A DNA stretch of 39,645 nt from NCBI RefSeq assembly GCF_020640915.1, contig NZ_JADWDC010000047.1, forward strand, positions 1 to 39,645, in the 5' to 3' direction. Within the stretch, counting starts at the first letter, position 1. Each line of letters begins with the position of its first letter. The notes under the pieces are model-generated. The model did no database searches. It saw only the letters and a list, made by a program, of their open reading frames with translations, and was not told the origin of the DNA. The translations under genes and the position numbers were made by a program. Positions 8,683 through 17,764 of the stretch are shown piece after piece. The DNA comes from Waterburya agarophytonicola KI4 (lineage in GTDB: Bacteria > Cyanobacteriota > Cyanobacteriia > Cyanobacteriales > Xenococcaceae).

Positions 8683-8895
8683 TTATTCTTCAAGTAGTTC
8701 TTTTGCCTTATTGTAAATACGTTTTTCCTCGGGGGTAGCATTAGCTAAACATTCAGCATGAACTTGCTCTAAACTAGCGAGATATTCAAAATTTTTACTA
8801 AGAACAGCATTAGCTTTCGTCGAGGCGATCGTAGCTAACTGCGCTCTTAAAGGAAGCTTGCGGAAGACTCTCAAACGTTTTTCAGGAGAAGACAT
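8683..8895 (-). CDS. Small conserved-looking hypothetical protein (70 residues)
   Basis: A basic N-terminal half (SSPEKRLRVFRKLPLRAQ) is followed by a helical, acidic C-terminal half (TPEEKRIYNKAKELLEE). There is no signal peptide or membrane segment, so it should be cytosolic. It ends 41 bases before the preferred start of the DUF255 gene on the same strand, suggesting co-transcription. I do not recognise a characterised family, but the composition and spacing are those of a real gene. Confidence 0.6.
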   Translation of the reverse strand: MSSPEKRLRVFRKLPLRAQLATIASTKANAVLSKNFEYLASLEQVHAECLANATPEEKRIYNKAKELLEE

Positions 8896-9020
8896 TATAA
8901 ATAAACACGCTTATAGTCTTAAATATGAGATTTCTAAAATTCATAGCAATGGACATATAAGCTCATACAATAGTTTTACTAACACTGTAGCAAGGTTTAC
9001 TCCTTTGCACCTCGGTTGCC

Positions 9021-9311
9021 ATGATCAAAAAACTATCAATCACGGTCTTTTTGTTGCCATTAATCATGTGCGATCGGGCATCTGCTTTACCTCCTCCAGA
9101 AGATATCCCCGAAGAAATACTCAGAACTGAGATAATTTTGGAAGGGCGATCGCCTATTGATGGTAAACCACTATCTGCTGCCCAATACCAAGAGTTGAAA
9201 ACCGAGTTAGCCGAAAGTATTAATAGTCCTCAAATAAATCCTGATATCCAACAACTAATTTTCTTATTACAGCTAAGAAAACTATTGAAAACCGTAATCC
9301 CTTTTTATTAG
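9021..9311 (+). CDS. Small exported conserved cyanobacterial protein
   Basis: The 96-residue product starts with a signal-peptide-like segment (MIKKLSITVFLLPLIMC...ASA, residues 1-23). A proline-rich start of the mature chain follows (LPPPEDIPEE), then the block RSPIDGKPLSAAQYQELK. It ends in a hydrophobic helix near residues 78-95 (LIFLLQLRKLLKTVIPFY). I recall similar proteins in other cyanobacteria, but without a known function. C17 just after the hydrophobic core might suggest a lipobox, but the following residues do not fit one well. It precedes glgB by about 190 bases. Confidence 0.65.
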   Translation: MIKKLSITVFLLPLIMCDRASALPPPEDIPEEILRTEIILEGRSPIDGKPLSAAQYQELKTELAESINSPQINPDIQQLIFLLQLRKLLKTVIPFY

Positions 9312-9501
9312 TTAATTTTGTCAAAAAATCAATAATTATTTTATATATTGCGTAAAAATAGTTAAAGTATGTATACAAATAGTTCACAAAACTCAATTAT
9401 CGCAGTTTAAATCTAGTCTCTCTAGATCTTCAGCTAGCAATCCTTTTTAAAAAACCACTGCTACTACATACCTACATACATACTTGGATATTGGTACTTT
9501 A

Positions 9502-11796
9502 ATGTCTATCACCATTGCGCCCGAACAAGTCAATCAGATCGTCCACAACCTCCATCATAACCCTTTTGAAGTCTTAGGTCGTCATCCTTACGAACAAAAT
9601 GGAAAAGTCGAAAGTTGGGTCATCAGAGCCTATTTACCCGATGCTAGTGCAGCTTGGGTAGTTTGTCCTGAAGAAAGAACTGAGTATCCCATGCAACCCA
9701 TGCACAATCCTCATTTCTTTGTTTGTGTAGTTCAAAATCCCAATCTCTCCAACTATCAACTGCGTATCAAAGAAGGAGATCAAGAACGAGTAGTCTACGA
9801 TCCCTATGCTTTCAGTTCTCCCAGAATTACAGATGTAGATATTCACTTATTTGCTGAAGGCAATCACCATCGTATCTATGAAAAACTAGGGGCGCACACC
9901 ACCAAAATAGATGGTGTCGCAGGAGTGTATTTTGCACTTTGGGCTCCTAATGCCCGTAATGTCTCTCTTTTAGGAGATTTTAATAGCTGGGATGGCAGAA
10001 AACACCAGATGCGTAAAGGTAGCAGTGGTATTTGGGAATTGTTTATTCCCGAACTAACGGTGGGTACGGCTTATAAATATGAAGTGAAAAACTGGGAAGG
10101 ACATATTTACGAAAAGTCCGATCCTTATGGTTTTCAACAAGAAGTTAGACCTAAAACAGCTTCTATTGTGGCAGATCTGAGCAGTTATGAATGGAATGAC
10201 GCGGAATGGATGGAAAAGCGTCGTAATAGCAAGCCTTTAGAACAACCTATTTCTGTATACGAAATGCACTTAGGTTCTTGGATGCACGCTTCTGCGGACG
10301 AACCTACCAAATTGCTATCGGGAGAAGGCGAACCCGTAATCGTCTCAGAATGGAAAGAAGAAGCGCGTTATTTAAGCTACTACGAATTAGTAGATAAACT
10401 AATTCCTTATGTCAAAGAATTAGGCTACACTCACATTGAAGTATTACCTGTTGCCGAACATCCTTTTGATGGTTCGTGGGGATATCAGGTTACGGGATAT
10501 TATGCTCCCACTTCTCGTTATGGTAATCCCGAAGATTTCATGTATTTCGTTGATAAATGCCACGAAAACGGTATTGGCGTAATTGTCGATTGGGTTCCTG
10601 GTCATTTTCCCAAAGACGGACATGGTTTGGCTTTCTTTGATGGTACTCATCTCTACGAACACGGAGATCCTCGCAAGGGCGAACACAAAGAATGGGGAAC
10701 TTTAGTTTTCAACTACAACCGCAACGAAGTCCGTAACTTCTTGGTGGCTAATGCTTTATTCTGGTTTGATAAATATCACATTGATGGTATTCGAGTCGAT
10801 GCGGTAGCTTCTATGCTTTACCTCAATTACTGTCGTAAAGATGGAGAATGGATTGCCAATGAGTATGGCGGTTGCGAAAATATCGAAGCTGCTGATTTCC
10901 TGCGTCAAGTTAATAGTCTATTGTTCAGCTATTTCCCTGGAGTATTATCCATTGCTGAAGAATCAACTTCTTGGCCGATGGTATCTTGGCCTACCTATAC
11001 TGGTGGTTTGGGCTTCAACATGAAGTGGAATATGGGTTGGATGCACGATATGTTGGATTATTTCAACATGGATCCTTGGTTCAGACAGTTCCATCAAAAC
11101 AATCTTACTTTTAGTATGTGGTATCACCACAGCGAAAACTATATGCTGGCACTATCTCACGATGAGATTGTTCATGGCAAGAGTAACATCATTGGCAAAA
11201 TGCCAGGAGATGAATGGCAAAAGTTCGCTAATGTCCGCTGTCTGTTTGGTTATATGTTTGCCCACCCAGGTAAGAAAACTATGTTTATGAGCATGGAATT
11301 TGCTCAATGGAATGAGTGGAATGTCTGGGCAGACTTAGATTGGGGTTTATTGCAATATCATCACCATAAAACTTTAAAACAGTTCTTTAGCGAACTTAAT
11401 GGTCTTTATCAAAGCGAACCTGCTTTATATAGTCGTGATTTTGAAGAGGAAGGTTTTGAATGGATTGACTGTACTGATAATCGTCATAGCGTTGTAGCCT
11501 TTATTCGTCGTGGCAAAGACCCCAATGAGTTTATTGTCGCTATTTGTAACTTCACCCCCCAGCCTCACAGTCATTATCGTGTCGGTGTTCCCGAAAAAGG
11601 TTTCTACACCGAAATCTTTAACACCGATGCTAGTAAGTATGGCGGTAGCAACATGGGTAATTATGGCGGGAAGTGGACTGATGATTGGTCTTTCCATAAT
11701 ATGCCCTATTCCTTGGATGTATGTCTGCCTCCCTTGGGCGTCTTGATGTTTAAAATTGATCGCAAGAAAACTCAAGCAGCACTACAAGGTAATTAA
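9502..11796 (+). CDS. glgB: 1,4-alpha-glucan branching enzyme
   Basis: This GH13 (subfamily 9 type) enzyme creates alpha-1,6 branches in glycogen. A TTG at 9484 opens the frame, but the ATG at 9502 gives the usual start [11 protein letters not shown] and 764 residues. It has an N-terminal beta-sandwich region, a CBM48 domain ([25 protein letters not shown]) and a TIM barrel. The nucleophile is D433 in [11 protein letters not shown], the acid/base lies in AEEST at E486-E487, and D554 is in SHDEIVHGK. It closes with the C-terminal all-beta domain. No other glycogen gene adjoins, though a GH13 glucosidase lies 3 kb away. A good terminator follows. Confidence 0.97.
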   Translation: MSITIAPEQVNQIVHNLHHNPFEVLGRHPYEQNGKVESWVIRAYLPDASAAWVVCPEERTEYPMQPMHNPHFFVCVVQNPNLSNYQLRIKEGDQERVVYDPYAFSSPRITDVDIHLFAEGNHHRIYEKLGAHTTKIDGVAGVYFALWAPNARNVSLLGDFNSWDGRKHQMRKGSSGIWELFIPELTVGTAYKYEVKNWEGHIYEKSDPYGFQQEVRPKTASIVADLSSYEWNDAEWMEKRRNSKPLEQPISVYEMHLGSWMHASADEPTKLLSGEGEPVIVSEWKEEARYLSYYELVDKLIPYVKELGYTHIEVLPVAEHPFDGSWGYQVTGYYAPTSRYGNPEDFMYFVDKCHENGIGVIVDWVPGHFPKDGHGLAFFDGTHLYEHGDPRKGEHKEWGTLVFNYNRNEVRNFLVANALFWFDKYHIDGIRVDAVASMLYLNYCRKDGEWIANEYGGCENIEAADFLRQVNSLLFSYFPGVLSIAEESTSWPMVSWPTYTGGLGFNMKWNMGWMHDMLDYFNMDPWFRQFHQNNLTFSMWYHHSENYMLALSHDEIVHGKSNIIGKMPGDEWQKFANVRCLFGYMFAHPGKKTMFMSMEFAQWNEWNVWADLDWGLLQYHHHKTLKQFFSELNGLYQSEPALYSRDFEEEGFEWIDCTDNRHSVVAFIRRGKDPNEFIVAICNFTPQPHSHYRVGVPEKGFYTEIFNTDASKYGGSNMGNYGGKWTDDWSFHNMPYSLDVCLPPLGVLMFKIDRKKTQAALQGN

Positions 11797-11827
11797 TTTA
11801 TATTGTGATTTAATTCAATTTATTTGG

Positions 11828-11854
11828 GGGTGGGCAAAGCTCACCCTCTTTTTT
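11828..11854 (+). terminator. Intrinsic terminator of glgB
   Basis: GGGTGGGC and GCTCACCC pair over eight positions, with one G-T wobble, around an AAA loop, followed by TCTTTTTT. It lies 32 bases after the glgB stop. Confidence 0.88.
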
Positions 11855-11900
11855 ACATCAAAAGTTATCAAAGCTATCTTTTAAAAAGACGATATCCTTA

Positions 11901-12992
11901 TCAATTATCAGTTATCAATTTAATCAAAACCTCTCCCATCTCTTGACATCCCACTGCCTTCATACCTTCGGACATAATATCGCCCGTGCGATAGCCTTTA
12001 TCTAATACTTGGTTAACTGCGTCTTCAATTTCCGTTGCAGCTTTACTCTCGTTTAAACCGTAGCGCAACATCATGGCTGCACTAAGTACCTGGGCTAAAG
12101 GATTAGCTTTGTCTTGTCCTGCAATATCGGGGGCAGATCCGTGTACGGGTTCAAATACTCCTGGTTTGCCAGCTTCCCCCAAACTAGCAGAAGGTAACAT
12201 CCCAATACTTCCCGTGAGCATCGCAGCAGCATCGGAAAGGATATCGCCAAATAGATTGCCCGTAACAATAGTATCGAATTGTTTGGGGGCGCGGACAAGT
12301 TGCATGGCTGCATTGTCGACATACAGGTGGCTCAATTCCACATTACTATAGTCTTTTGCCATAGCAGTAACGCGATCGCGCCATAATTGAGAGACATCTA
12401 GGACGTTGGCTTTATCTACCGAGCATAGTTTACCGCCGCGTTTTTGGGCGGTTTCAAAGCCGACTTTGGCAATGCGATCGATTTCACTCACGCTATATGC
12501 CATCGTATTAACCCCTCGTTGCTCTCCTGTTTCGGTAGCAAATATGCCTTTAGGCTGTCCGAAGTAGATTCCTCCAGTTAATTCTCGCACCACCATAATA
12601 TCTACCCCTTCTACGATTTCTCTTTTCAAGGAAGAAGCATCAATTAACTGAGGTAAAATAGTTGCTGGTCGAAGGTTAGCGAATAATCCCAATCCCGCGC
12701 GCATTCCCAACAAACCAGTCTCAGGACGTTGGTGGCGGGGTAAATTGTCCCATTTATAACCCCCAATAGCCGCTAATAACACCGCATCGCTGTTGCGACA
12801 GGCAGTTAAAGTCGCTTCTGGTAAAGGTTCGCCTGTTTCGTCGATCGCAGCACCACCAATGAGAGCCTCAGTAAAAGTAAATTTGAAATCGTGTTTTAAG
12901 GCGATCGCATTTAATACTTCTACTGCGACAGACATAATTTCGGGACCAATACCATCCCCAGGAAGTAAAGTAATGTGGTGCTGTTTGCTCAT
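11901..12992 (-). CDS. leuB: 3-isopropylmalate dehydrogenase
   Basis: The product catalyses the NAD-dependent oxidative decarboxylation step of leucine synthesis. The 363-residue length is standard. Family blocks are visible from the N-terminus: [33 protein letters not shown]-type [19 protein letters not shown], the catalytic Tyr/Lys region ([14 protein letters not shown]), the metal-binding region DNAAMQL and [17 protein letters not shown], and the NAD-recognition segment [13 protein letters not shown]. It lies alone, convergent with glgB and divergent from the rhomboid gene; no other leu gene is in the window. Confidence 0.97.
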   Translation of the reverse strand: MSKQHHITLLPGDGIGPEIMSVAVEVLNAIALKHDFKFTFTEALIGGAAIDETGEPLPEATLTACRNSDAVLLAAIGGYKWDNLPRHQRPETGLLGMRAGLGLFANLRPATILPQLIDASSLKREIVEGVDIMVVRELTGGIYFGQPKGIFATETGEQRGVNTMAYSVSEIDRIAKVGFETAQKRGGKLCSVDKANVLDVSQLWRDRVTAMAKDYSNVELSHLYVDNAAMQLVRAPKQFDTIVTGNLFGDILSDAAAMLTGSIGMLPSASLGEAGKPGVFEPVHGSAPDIAGQDKANPLAQVLSAAMMLRYGLNESKAATEIEDAVNQVLDKGYRTGDIMSEGMKAVGCQEMGEVLIKLITDN

Positions 12993-13288
12993 GGTAGCTA
13001 TGGTAATTATTTTTTAAAAGAAGCGATTTGCAACAGCTATTAATTTACCGCGTAATGTAATCAGCCACAAGCCAAGACTTGAGAAAGCATCGAGGGATCG
13101 ATCGCAAGCAACTCTTACGAAAGTATTGTGTTTATCTTACTTTGACAAAACAAAGGGGTATGATGACATCATTAAATTATTAATTCAGAAAGTGCGATCG
13201 CCTTACTGGATGCAAAAATCTTCAATACTTAGTTTTTATTGTTGAAATTACTAAAATTATTGACTGTACCAATTCAAAAAATCTTCAT

Positions 13289-13918
13289 ATGAGACAAAGC
13301 GATCGTCAGGTTGGAATTGCCTACACTACTTATATTTTAATTGCTCTCAATTTATTAGTGTATGCCTTAGAAATTAAATTTGGCGGTAGTCAAAATTCGA
13401 TTGCTTTAGAGCGTTTGGGAGCTTTAATTCCTGAAAAGGTATGGGCTGGTGAATGGTGGCGTTTGATTGGCGCAAATTTTCTGCATTATGGCTCGTTTCA
13501 CCTGGCGACTAATATGTTGTCTCTCTTTTTTATTGGGCGTTTGATTGAATTAAGTTTGGGAGCAAAATATTATTTAACTATTTATTTGGTCAGCGGTATT
13601 GGCTCGATGCTTACTTTTTCTTTATTAGCTTTTCAATTGGGATTGAGTAATGTTTTTTTAGTTGGTGCTTCTGCTGCCATCATGGGTTTAATCGGAGCTA
13701 TTTTAGCCATCTCACTACAAATTTGGCTGAGAAAAAGATATTCTCTAACTGCAAAACGGCGATTACAGCAAGTTATTTTAATTATTATTATTCAATTTAT
13801 TTTTGATAATATAATTCCTCAAGTGAGCTTCCACAGTCATCTATTTGGTTTTATTATTGGCTTTTTAATTAGTAGTGTTTTAGTGTTTATTAAATTCAAA
13901 ATGAAAGAAGTACAATAA
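13289..13918 (+). CDS. Rhomboid-family intramembrane serine protease
   Basis: The 209-residue product has about six hydrophobic segments. Rhomboid landmarks are present: WWRLIGANFLHYGSFHLATNM (L1 loop and the HxxxN block in TM2), GASAAIMG with the presumed nucleophile S128, and H184 in SHLFGFIIGF as the second dyad residue. It would cleave membrane proteins within the bilayer; substrates are unknown. The usual GxSG box reads GASA here, an Ala where Gly helps form the oxyanion site, so activity deserves checking. It is monocistronic and convergent with the following gene. The gap in front (12993-13288) holds one HIP1 site and nothing else that I recognise. Confidence 0.88.
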   Translation: MRQSDRQVGIAYTTYILIALNLLVYALEIKFGGSQNSIALERLGALIPEKVWAGEWWRLIGANFLHYGSFHLATNMLSLFFIGRLIELSLGAKYYLTIYLVSGIGSMLTFSLLAFQLGLSNVFLVGASAAIMGLIGAILAISLQIWLRKRYSLTAKRRLQQVILIIIIQFIFDNIIPQVSFHSHLFGFIIGFLISSVLVFIKFKMKEVQ

Positions 13919-13955
13919 GTAGTAAATTAAATTACTTCTCTCCTTAATTTATAAT

Positions 13956-14330
13956 TTATTCATATTTTTTGTGTATCCAGACTTGTCCTTTTTGGGTGAC
14001 GATATGACTTTTCTGAAACCATTTAAGTTCTTCCATTACAATACCAACTTCGAGATTGAGTTTTTGAGCAATTTCTCGATCTGACAATCCTTCTACGTGG
14101 GATTTTATTAAACCCATAATTGAATTTACTTGATTAATAAAATTTCTAATTGCAGAAATTCTGATCGAGGTGTTTTCTGATTCGCAAGTTGCAGCTGCTA
14201 TTTCCACTACGCTCCAACCACTACGATAATGTTGGAGTATATTGACACCATTTTTGATAATATTTTCGCGATCTTTTTTGGCTAATAAAGCAGCTTTCTT
14301 GGCTCGATTACTTTCTTCATGAGTATTCAT
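13956..14330 (-). CDS. Small helix-turn-helix-like protein, possible regulator
   Basis: The 124-residue product starts with a very basic, Ala/Lys-rich helix (SNRAKKAALLAKKDRENIIKNG). Near residues 80-105 it carries a segment reading LSDREIAQKLNLEVGIVMEELKW, which fits a helix-turn-helix or winged-helix pattern. It ends with a short beta-like segment (HIVTQKGQVWIHKKYE) that could be a wing. I do not recognise a named family. An AT-rich 9-bp inverted repeat lies immediately upstream of the start codon, the position of an autoregulatory operator. DNA binding is inference. It reads away from the GH13 gene on the same strand, 97 bases downstream of it. Confidence 0.65.
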   Translation of the reverse strand: MNTHEESNRAKKAALLAKKDRENIIKNGVNILQHYRSGWSVVEIAAATCESENTSIRISAIRNFINQVNSIMGLIKSHVEGLSDREIAQKLNLEVGIVMEELKWFQKSHIVTQKGQVWIHKKYE

Positions 14331-14337
14331 TGTGACA

Positions 14338-14362
14338 ATTACTAATCTAATTAATTAGTAAT
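14338..14362. promoter_or_regulatory. Palindromic site in front of the HTH-like gene
   Basis: ATTACTAAT at 14338-14346 and ATTAGTAAT at 14354-14362 are perfect 9-bp inverted arms around a 7-bp AT-rich centre. The site begins seven bases upstream of the ATG at 14330. It could be an operator or, less likely given its base composition and lack of a T run in the right place, a terminator for the upstream GH13 gene. Confidence 0.5.
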
Positions 14363-14427
14363 AAACTTCATCAATACTCCCGTTATAACCGAACAACTAT
14401 CGAACGACAATCTGGGGAATTTATAAA

Positions 14428-16128
14428 TTATCTTTTCTGATAGATAGAAGTTTCAAAAGGCTTTAATATTTTAGGTAAATCCATCACTAGATCGGTTGGA
14501 TAATCTGTAGATAATAATACTTGCCAATTTTCCCAGTCAATATATTCGTCTACTTGTAGTTCTTTTTCATGGGAAAAATTAATGACAACTAATACTCGAT
14601 CGCTCTCAGTTTCCCTAACATAAGCTAGATGTTCATAAGGATAGTGAATTAAAGTTCGCCAGCAACCTTTTTGTAAAACATGGCTTTTTTTTCTAACTCT
14701 AATTAAAGCTTGATAAAAATTGAGAATAGAACCTTCATCTTTAAATTCAGCAGCAACATTAACTTCTTGATAATTATCATTAACTGGTAGCCAAGGTTCG
14801 ACATCTTTACCAAAGCTAAACCCTCCATGATTAGAATTATCCCACTGCATCGGCGTGCGTACTTTATCTCTAGAAGCCGATTCCCCTTCATGAGCAATAG
14901 TAGCGCGATCGCGTAGTTTGTGAGAAGGAATATTATTATGGTCCACCATGCCAATTTCCTGTCCGTAATATAAAACAGGCGTACCTTTGACCGTGAGTAA
15001 GATAGTAGCAGCAGCTTTAGCAATACCAACGGAATTATCGCATAAGCTACAGTCAACCCAACGGGATAAATGACGAGAAAGGTCGTGGTTGTCTAAAAAA
15101 TATACCGACCAAGCATCATCAGGAGTCATTAATTCCTTTTTGGCAATTTCTTTTTGTAAATGACCTGGATACCAAGGACTAAAGGGAAAATCGAAAGTAA
15201 AGGGTAGATGTAACTCGTCGTTATTTACTCCGCGAAACATAACCGACTCATAAAGTCCGCTACTAATAAATGTTTCTCCAATCAAAAGGCGATCGTCATA
15301 CTCGTCAATAATGGCACGAATTTCTTTAATTATTTGATGATTTTCAGGCAAATCTTTATCGTATAGATGATGTTGACTGGAAAAATCTTCTTTGTCTTCT
15401 ACTTCTGCTTTTAAAGGATTATCGCGATAGTCTTTGTCTTTGCTATAAACGCTAGATGCATCCAATCTAAAACCATCAACCCCTTTATCCAACCAAAAGC
15501 GAATCATTTGATAAATCGCTTCTTTAACTTCTGGGTTGCGCCAGTTTAAATCTGGCTGACGCTTATCGAATGTATGGTGGTAATATTGCTGTCTGGTTTC
15601 GCAATAAGTCCAGGCTGTACCGCCAAAATAAGATAACCAGTTGTTGGGAACATCATCTTCTGAATTAGGATTTCGCCAATGATACCAGTCACTTTTTGGA
15701 TTATCTTTCTCCCCACAAGATTCTTCAAACCAGGGATGTTTATTAGAAGTGTGGTTGATGACTAAATCTAAAATTACCTTGATATTTCTTTGGTGCGCTT
15801 CGGCAATCAAAGTTTCAAAATCATCGATATTGCCAAAGACAGGATCGATCTGGCAATAGTCGCTGATATCATAACCATTATCGTACATGGGAGACTTATT
15901 AATCGGGGAAAGCCAGATAGCGTCTATATGTAGAGACTCTTCACTATCGATATTGCCATCATTGAGATAATCTAGTTTTTGAATAATCCCCTGAAGATCG
16001 CCACTACCATCGCCATTAGCATCGGCAAAAGTTCGCGGAAAAATCTGATAAATAACACCGTTTTTCCACCATTCCCCAAATTTTTGAGGGTTATTCTCGA
16101 TCGTATTATTTTCGCTCAATGATATCAC
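14428..16128 (-). CDS. GH13 alpha-glucosidase
   Basis: The 566-residue product is a complete GH13 hydrolase of the oligo-1,6-glucosidase/alpha-glucosidase group. Its start WWKNGVIYQIFPRTFADANGDGSGD is typical. The catalytic residues are D223 (DGFRLDAS), E285 (LIGETF) and D349 (LDNHDLSR), with region V as QPDLNW. An Ala rather than Val after the nucleophile favours alpha-1,4 over alpha-1,6 linkages by the rule known for this group, so maltose or short maltodextrins are likely substrates. There is no signal peptide, hence cytosolic. Sucrose hydrolysis or trehalulose-type isomerisation are alternatives. It may act on glycogen breakdown products, but no phosphorylase or transporter gene adjoins. 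Confidence 0.88.
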   Translation of the reverse strand: MISLSENNTIENNPQKFGEWWKNGVIYQIFPRTFADANGDGSGDLQGIIQKLDYLNDGNIDSEESLHIDAIWLSPINKSPMYDNGYDISDYCQIDPVFGNIDDFETLIAEAHQRNIKVILDLVINHTSNKHPWFEESCGEKDNPKSDWYHWRNPNSEDDVPNNWLSYFGGTAWTYCETRQQYYHHTFDKRQPDLNWRNPEVKEAIYQMIRFWLDKGVDGFRLDASSVYSKDKDYRDNPLKAEVEDKEDFSSQHHLYDKDLPENHQIIKEIRAIIDEYDDRLLIGETFISSGLYESVMFRGVNNDELHLPFTFDFPFSPWYPGHLQKEIAKKELMTPDDAWSVYFLDNHDLSRHLSRWVDCSLCDNSVGIAKAAATILLTVKGTPVLYYGQEIGMVDHNNIPSHKLRDRATIAHEGESASRDKVRTPMQWDNSNHGGFSFGKDVEPWLPVNDNYQEVNVAAEFKDEGSILNFYQALIRVRKKSHVLQKGCWRTLIHYPYEHLAYVRETESDRVLVVINFSHEKELQVDEYIDWENWQVLLSTDYPTDLVMDLPKILKPFETSIYQKR

Positions 16129-16529
16129 CGTGAAGCATACGCTATAGTCATTCTAAATTAATTTCCTGCCCAAAGTTGCGATCCCTTTATTCTGGTTTCC
16201 GCGATCGATTACCCGACTCTATTCTCAACGATCCTGAGCATCAATCTGTTGTAGCGATCACGATCTATAAGTTACACTGCCAAAAAAAGTCTCACTTACA
16301 GACAAAAAATAATTGCGTCACAGGTTTTCCATCGAAAATTCAAACAATTGTCATCAAAAAGACATATCTTGTGTCTAACATCAATAATGTAGATCGAGAA
16401 AGCAAGTCTCAAAACTTCTGAAGCGATCGCTATTACTTAATTTATAAACGAATTTCTCACACCATATCTAGGCGATACGAGATCGCCTCTTCCTAAATAA
16501 TTTTAAAGTCAACTATTTACGTATTTATA
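16129..16529. other. 401-bp gap between the GH13 and protease genes
   Basis: This divergent intergenic region should carry the promoters of both flanking genes. It holds several near-HIP1 words, one HIP1 site around 16423-16430 and the hairpin listed at 16470. An 81-codon open frame at 16176-16421 has low-complexity, Ser/Lys-rich content and looks like chance. I see no tRNA, no repeat shared with the rest of the window and no clear consensus promoter. Confidence 0.6.
16470..16488. promoter_or_regulatory. Inverted repeat upstream of the HhoA-type protease gene
   Basis: AGGCGAT and ATCGCCT are perfect 7-bp arms around the loop ACGAG, ending 41 bases before the ATG at 16530. The position suits either an operator or a leader hairpin. 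No T run follows, so it is not an obvious terminator. Confidence 0.4.
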
Positions 16530-17729
16530 ATGAAAAAATCTACACCCTTGAAAAAAGTAACCACTTCTCTATCCCTGTTAATACTCGGTGGCGGTATCGC
16601 TTTGGGCGGAAACCATCTAATCAATACACCTCAAAGCTTTGCTAAAGAATCCTTCAAAGAAACAAAAGTCGCACAAGTCGATAACCCAGAAAATGAGATC
16701 GCCGTACCTCAAAACTATGTCAGTCAGGTAGTAGAAAAAGTAGGTAATTCTGTTGTGCGGATCGATGCTTCTCGCACGGTGAGTAATGGTAATTCCCAGA
16801 TACTAAACGATCCTTTCTTCCGTCAGTTTTTTGGTTCGCAGATTCCTAATATCCCTCAAGAAAGAGTTCAAAGAGGTTTTGGATCGGGGTTTGTTGTAAG
16901 TTCCGATGGCTTAATTTTAACCAACGCTCACGTAGTTGATGGTAGCGACGAGGTAAATGTCACCCTCAAAGATGGACGCACCTATGAAGGGAAAGTAATG
17001 GGTACGGATTCTTTAACTGATGTGGCGGTAATTAAAATCGAAGCAGAAGACTTACCTGCGGTAACATTTGCCGACTCCGAAAAATTGCAACCAGGAGAAT
17101 GGGCGATCGCGATCGGCAATCCTTTAGGATTAGATAATACAGTGACTACTGGTATCGTTAGTGCCACGGGGAGATCTAGCGCGCAGATTGGGGTAGCAGA
17201 CAAGCGAGTTAGCTTTATTCAAACCGATGCTGCGATCAATCCTGGTAATTCTGGAGGGCCATTACTCAACGCCCAAGGTAAAGTAATTGGTATCAACACA
17301 GCTATTATTCAAAACGCTCAAGGATTGGGTTTTGCTATTCCTGTCAATACTGCTAGAGATATTGCTGAAGAATTAATTGCCAAAGGAAAAGTCGATCATC
17401 CCTATCTGGGCATCCAAATGGCAGGAATTACCCCCGAATTAAGACAAGAGATCAAAAGCCAGAAAGATATAGAAATCGGTACGGATCAAGGTGTCATCAT
17501 TGCGGGAGTCGTACCTAATTCTCCCGCAGACAAGGCAGGATTGCGATCGGGTGATGTGATTTTAGAAGTAGCTGAAAAATCTGTGACTAAAGCTGATGAG
17601 GTACAAAACGCAGTATCTAAAGTTGATGTCGATAGCGAAGTTGTTCTCAAGGTGCGACGCAATGGCAAAGCTCAAGATATTACAGTAAAAGTTGGTGTCT
17701 TACCTCAACCCCAACAACCAATTCGGTAA
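16530..17729 (+). CDS. DegP/HtrA-family serine protease (HhoA/HhoB/HtrA type)
   Basis: The 399-residue product is a periplasmic or thylakoid-lumen quality-control protease. The N-terminal hydrophobic segment (residues 12-30) is a signal peptide or anchor. The trypsin-like domain has the complete triad H134 (TNAHVV), D164 (LTDVAV) and S241 (GNSGGP). One PDZ domain follows, about residues 285-385 (YLGIQMAG...GVVPNSPADKAGLRSGDVI). This single-PDZ layout matches the three cyanobacterial Deg proteases; which of the three cannot be settled here. The MscS gene follows after 35 bases on the same strand, so both may form an envelope-stress transcription unit. Confidence 0.93.
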   Translation: MKKSTPLKKVTTSLSLLILGGGIALGGNHLINTPQSFAKESFKETKVAQVDNPENEIAVPQNYVSQVVEKVGNSVVRIDASRTVSNGNSQILNDPFFRQFFGSQIPNIPQERVQRGFGSGFVVSSDGLILTNAHVVDGSDEVNVTLKDGRTYEGKVMGTDSLTDVAVIKIEAEDLPAVTFADSEKLQPGEWAIAIGNPLGLDNTVTTGIVSATGRSSAQIGVADKRVSFIQTDAAINPGNSGGPLLNAQGKVIGINTAIIQNAQGLGFAIPVNTARDIAEELIAKGKVDHPYLGIQMAGITPELRQEIKSQKDIEIGTDQGVIIAGVVPNSPADKAGLRSGDVILEVAEKSVTKADEVQNAVSKVDVDSEVVLKVRRNGKAQDITVKVGVLPQPQQPIR

Positions 17730-17764
17730 ACTAAAGCTAATCAGCTATTATTACCGTTTTATTT

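Noticed and set aside
8858-9130. 90-codon plus-strand frame between the DUF255 unit and the small exported protein
   Set aside because: It overlaps two better-supported genes in other frames, and its His/Ser-rich product lacks any recognisable pattern.
9484-9501. TTG start of glgB six codons upstream
   Set aside because: The ATG at 9502 yields the conserved MSITIAPEQ start of cyanobacterial GlgB.
16176-16421. 81-codon open frame upstream of the protease gene
   Set aside because: Low-complexity Ser/Lys-rich product, no ribosome binding site, and position in a divergent promoter region; looks like a chance frame.
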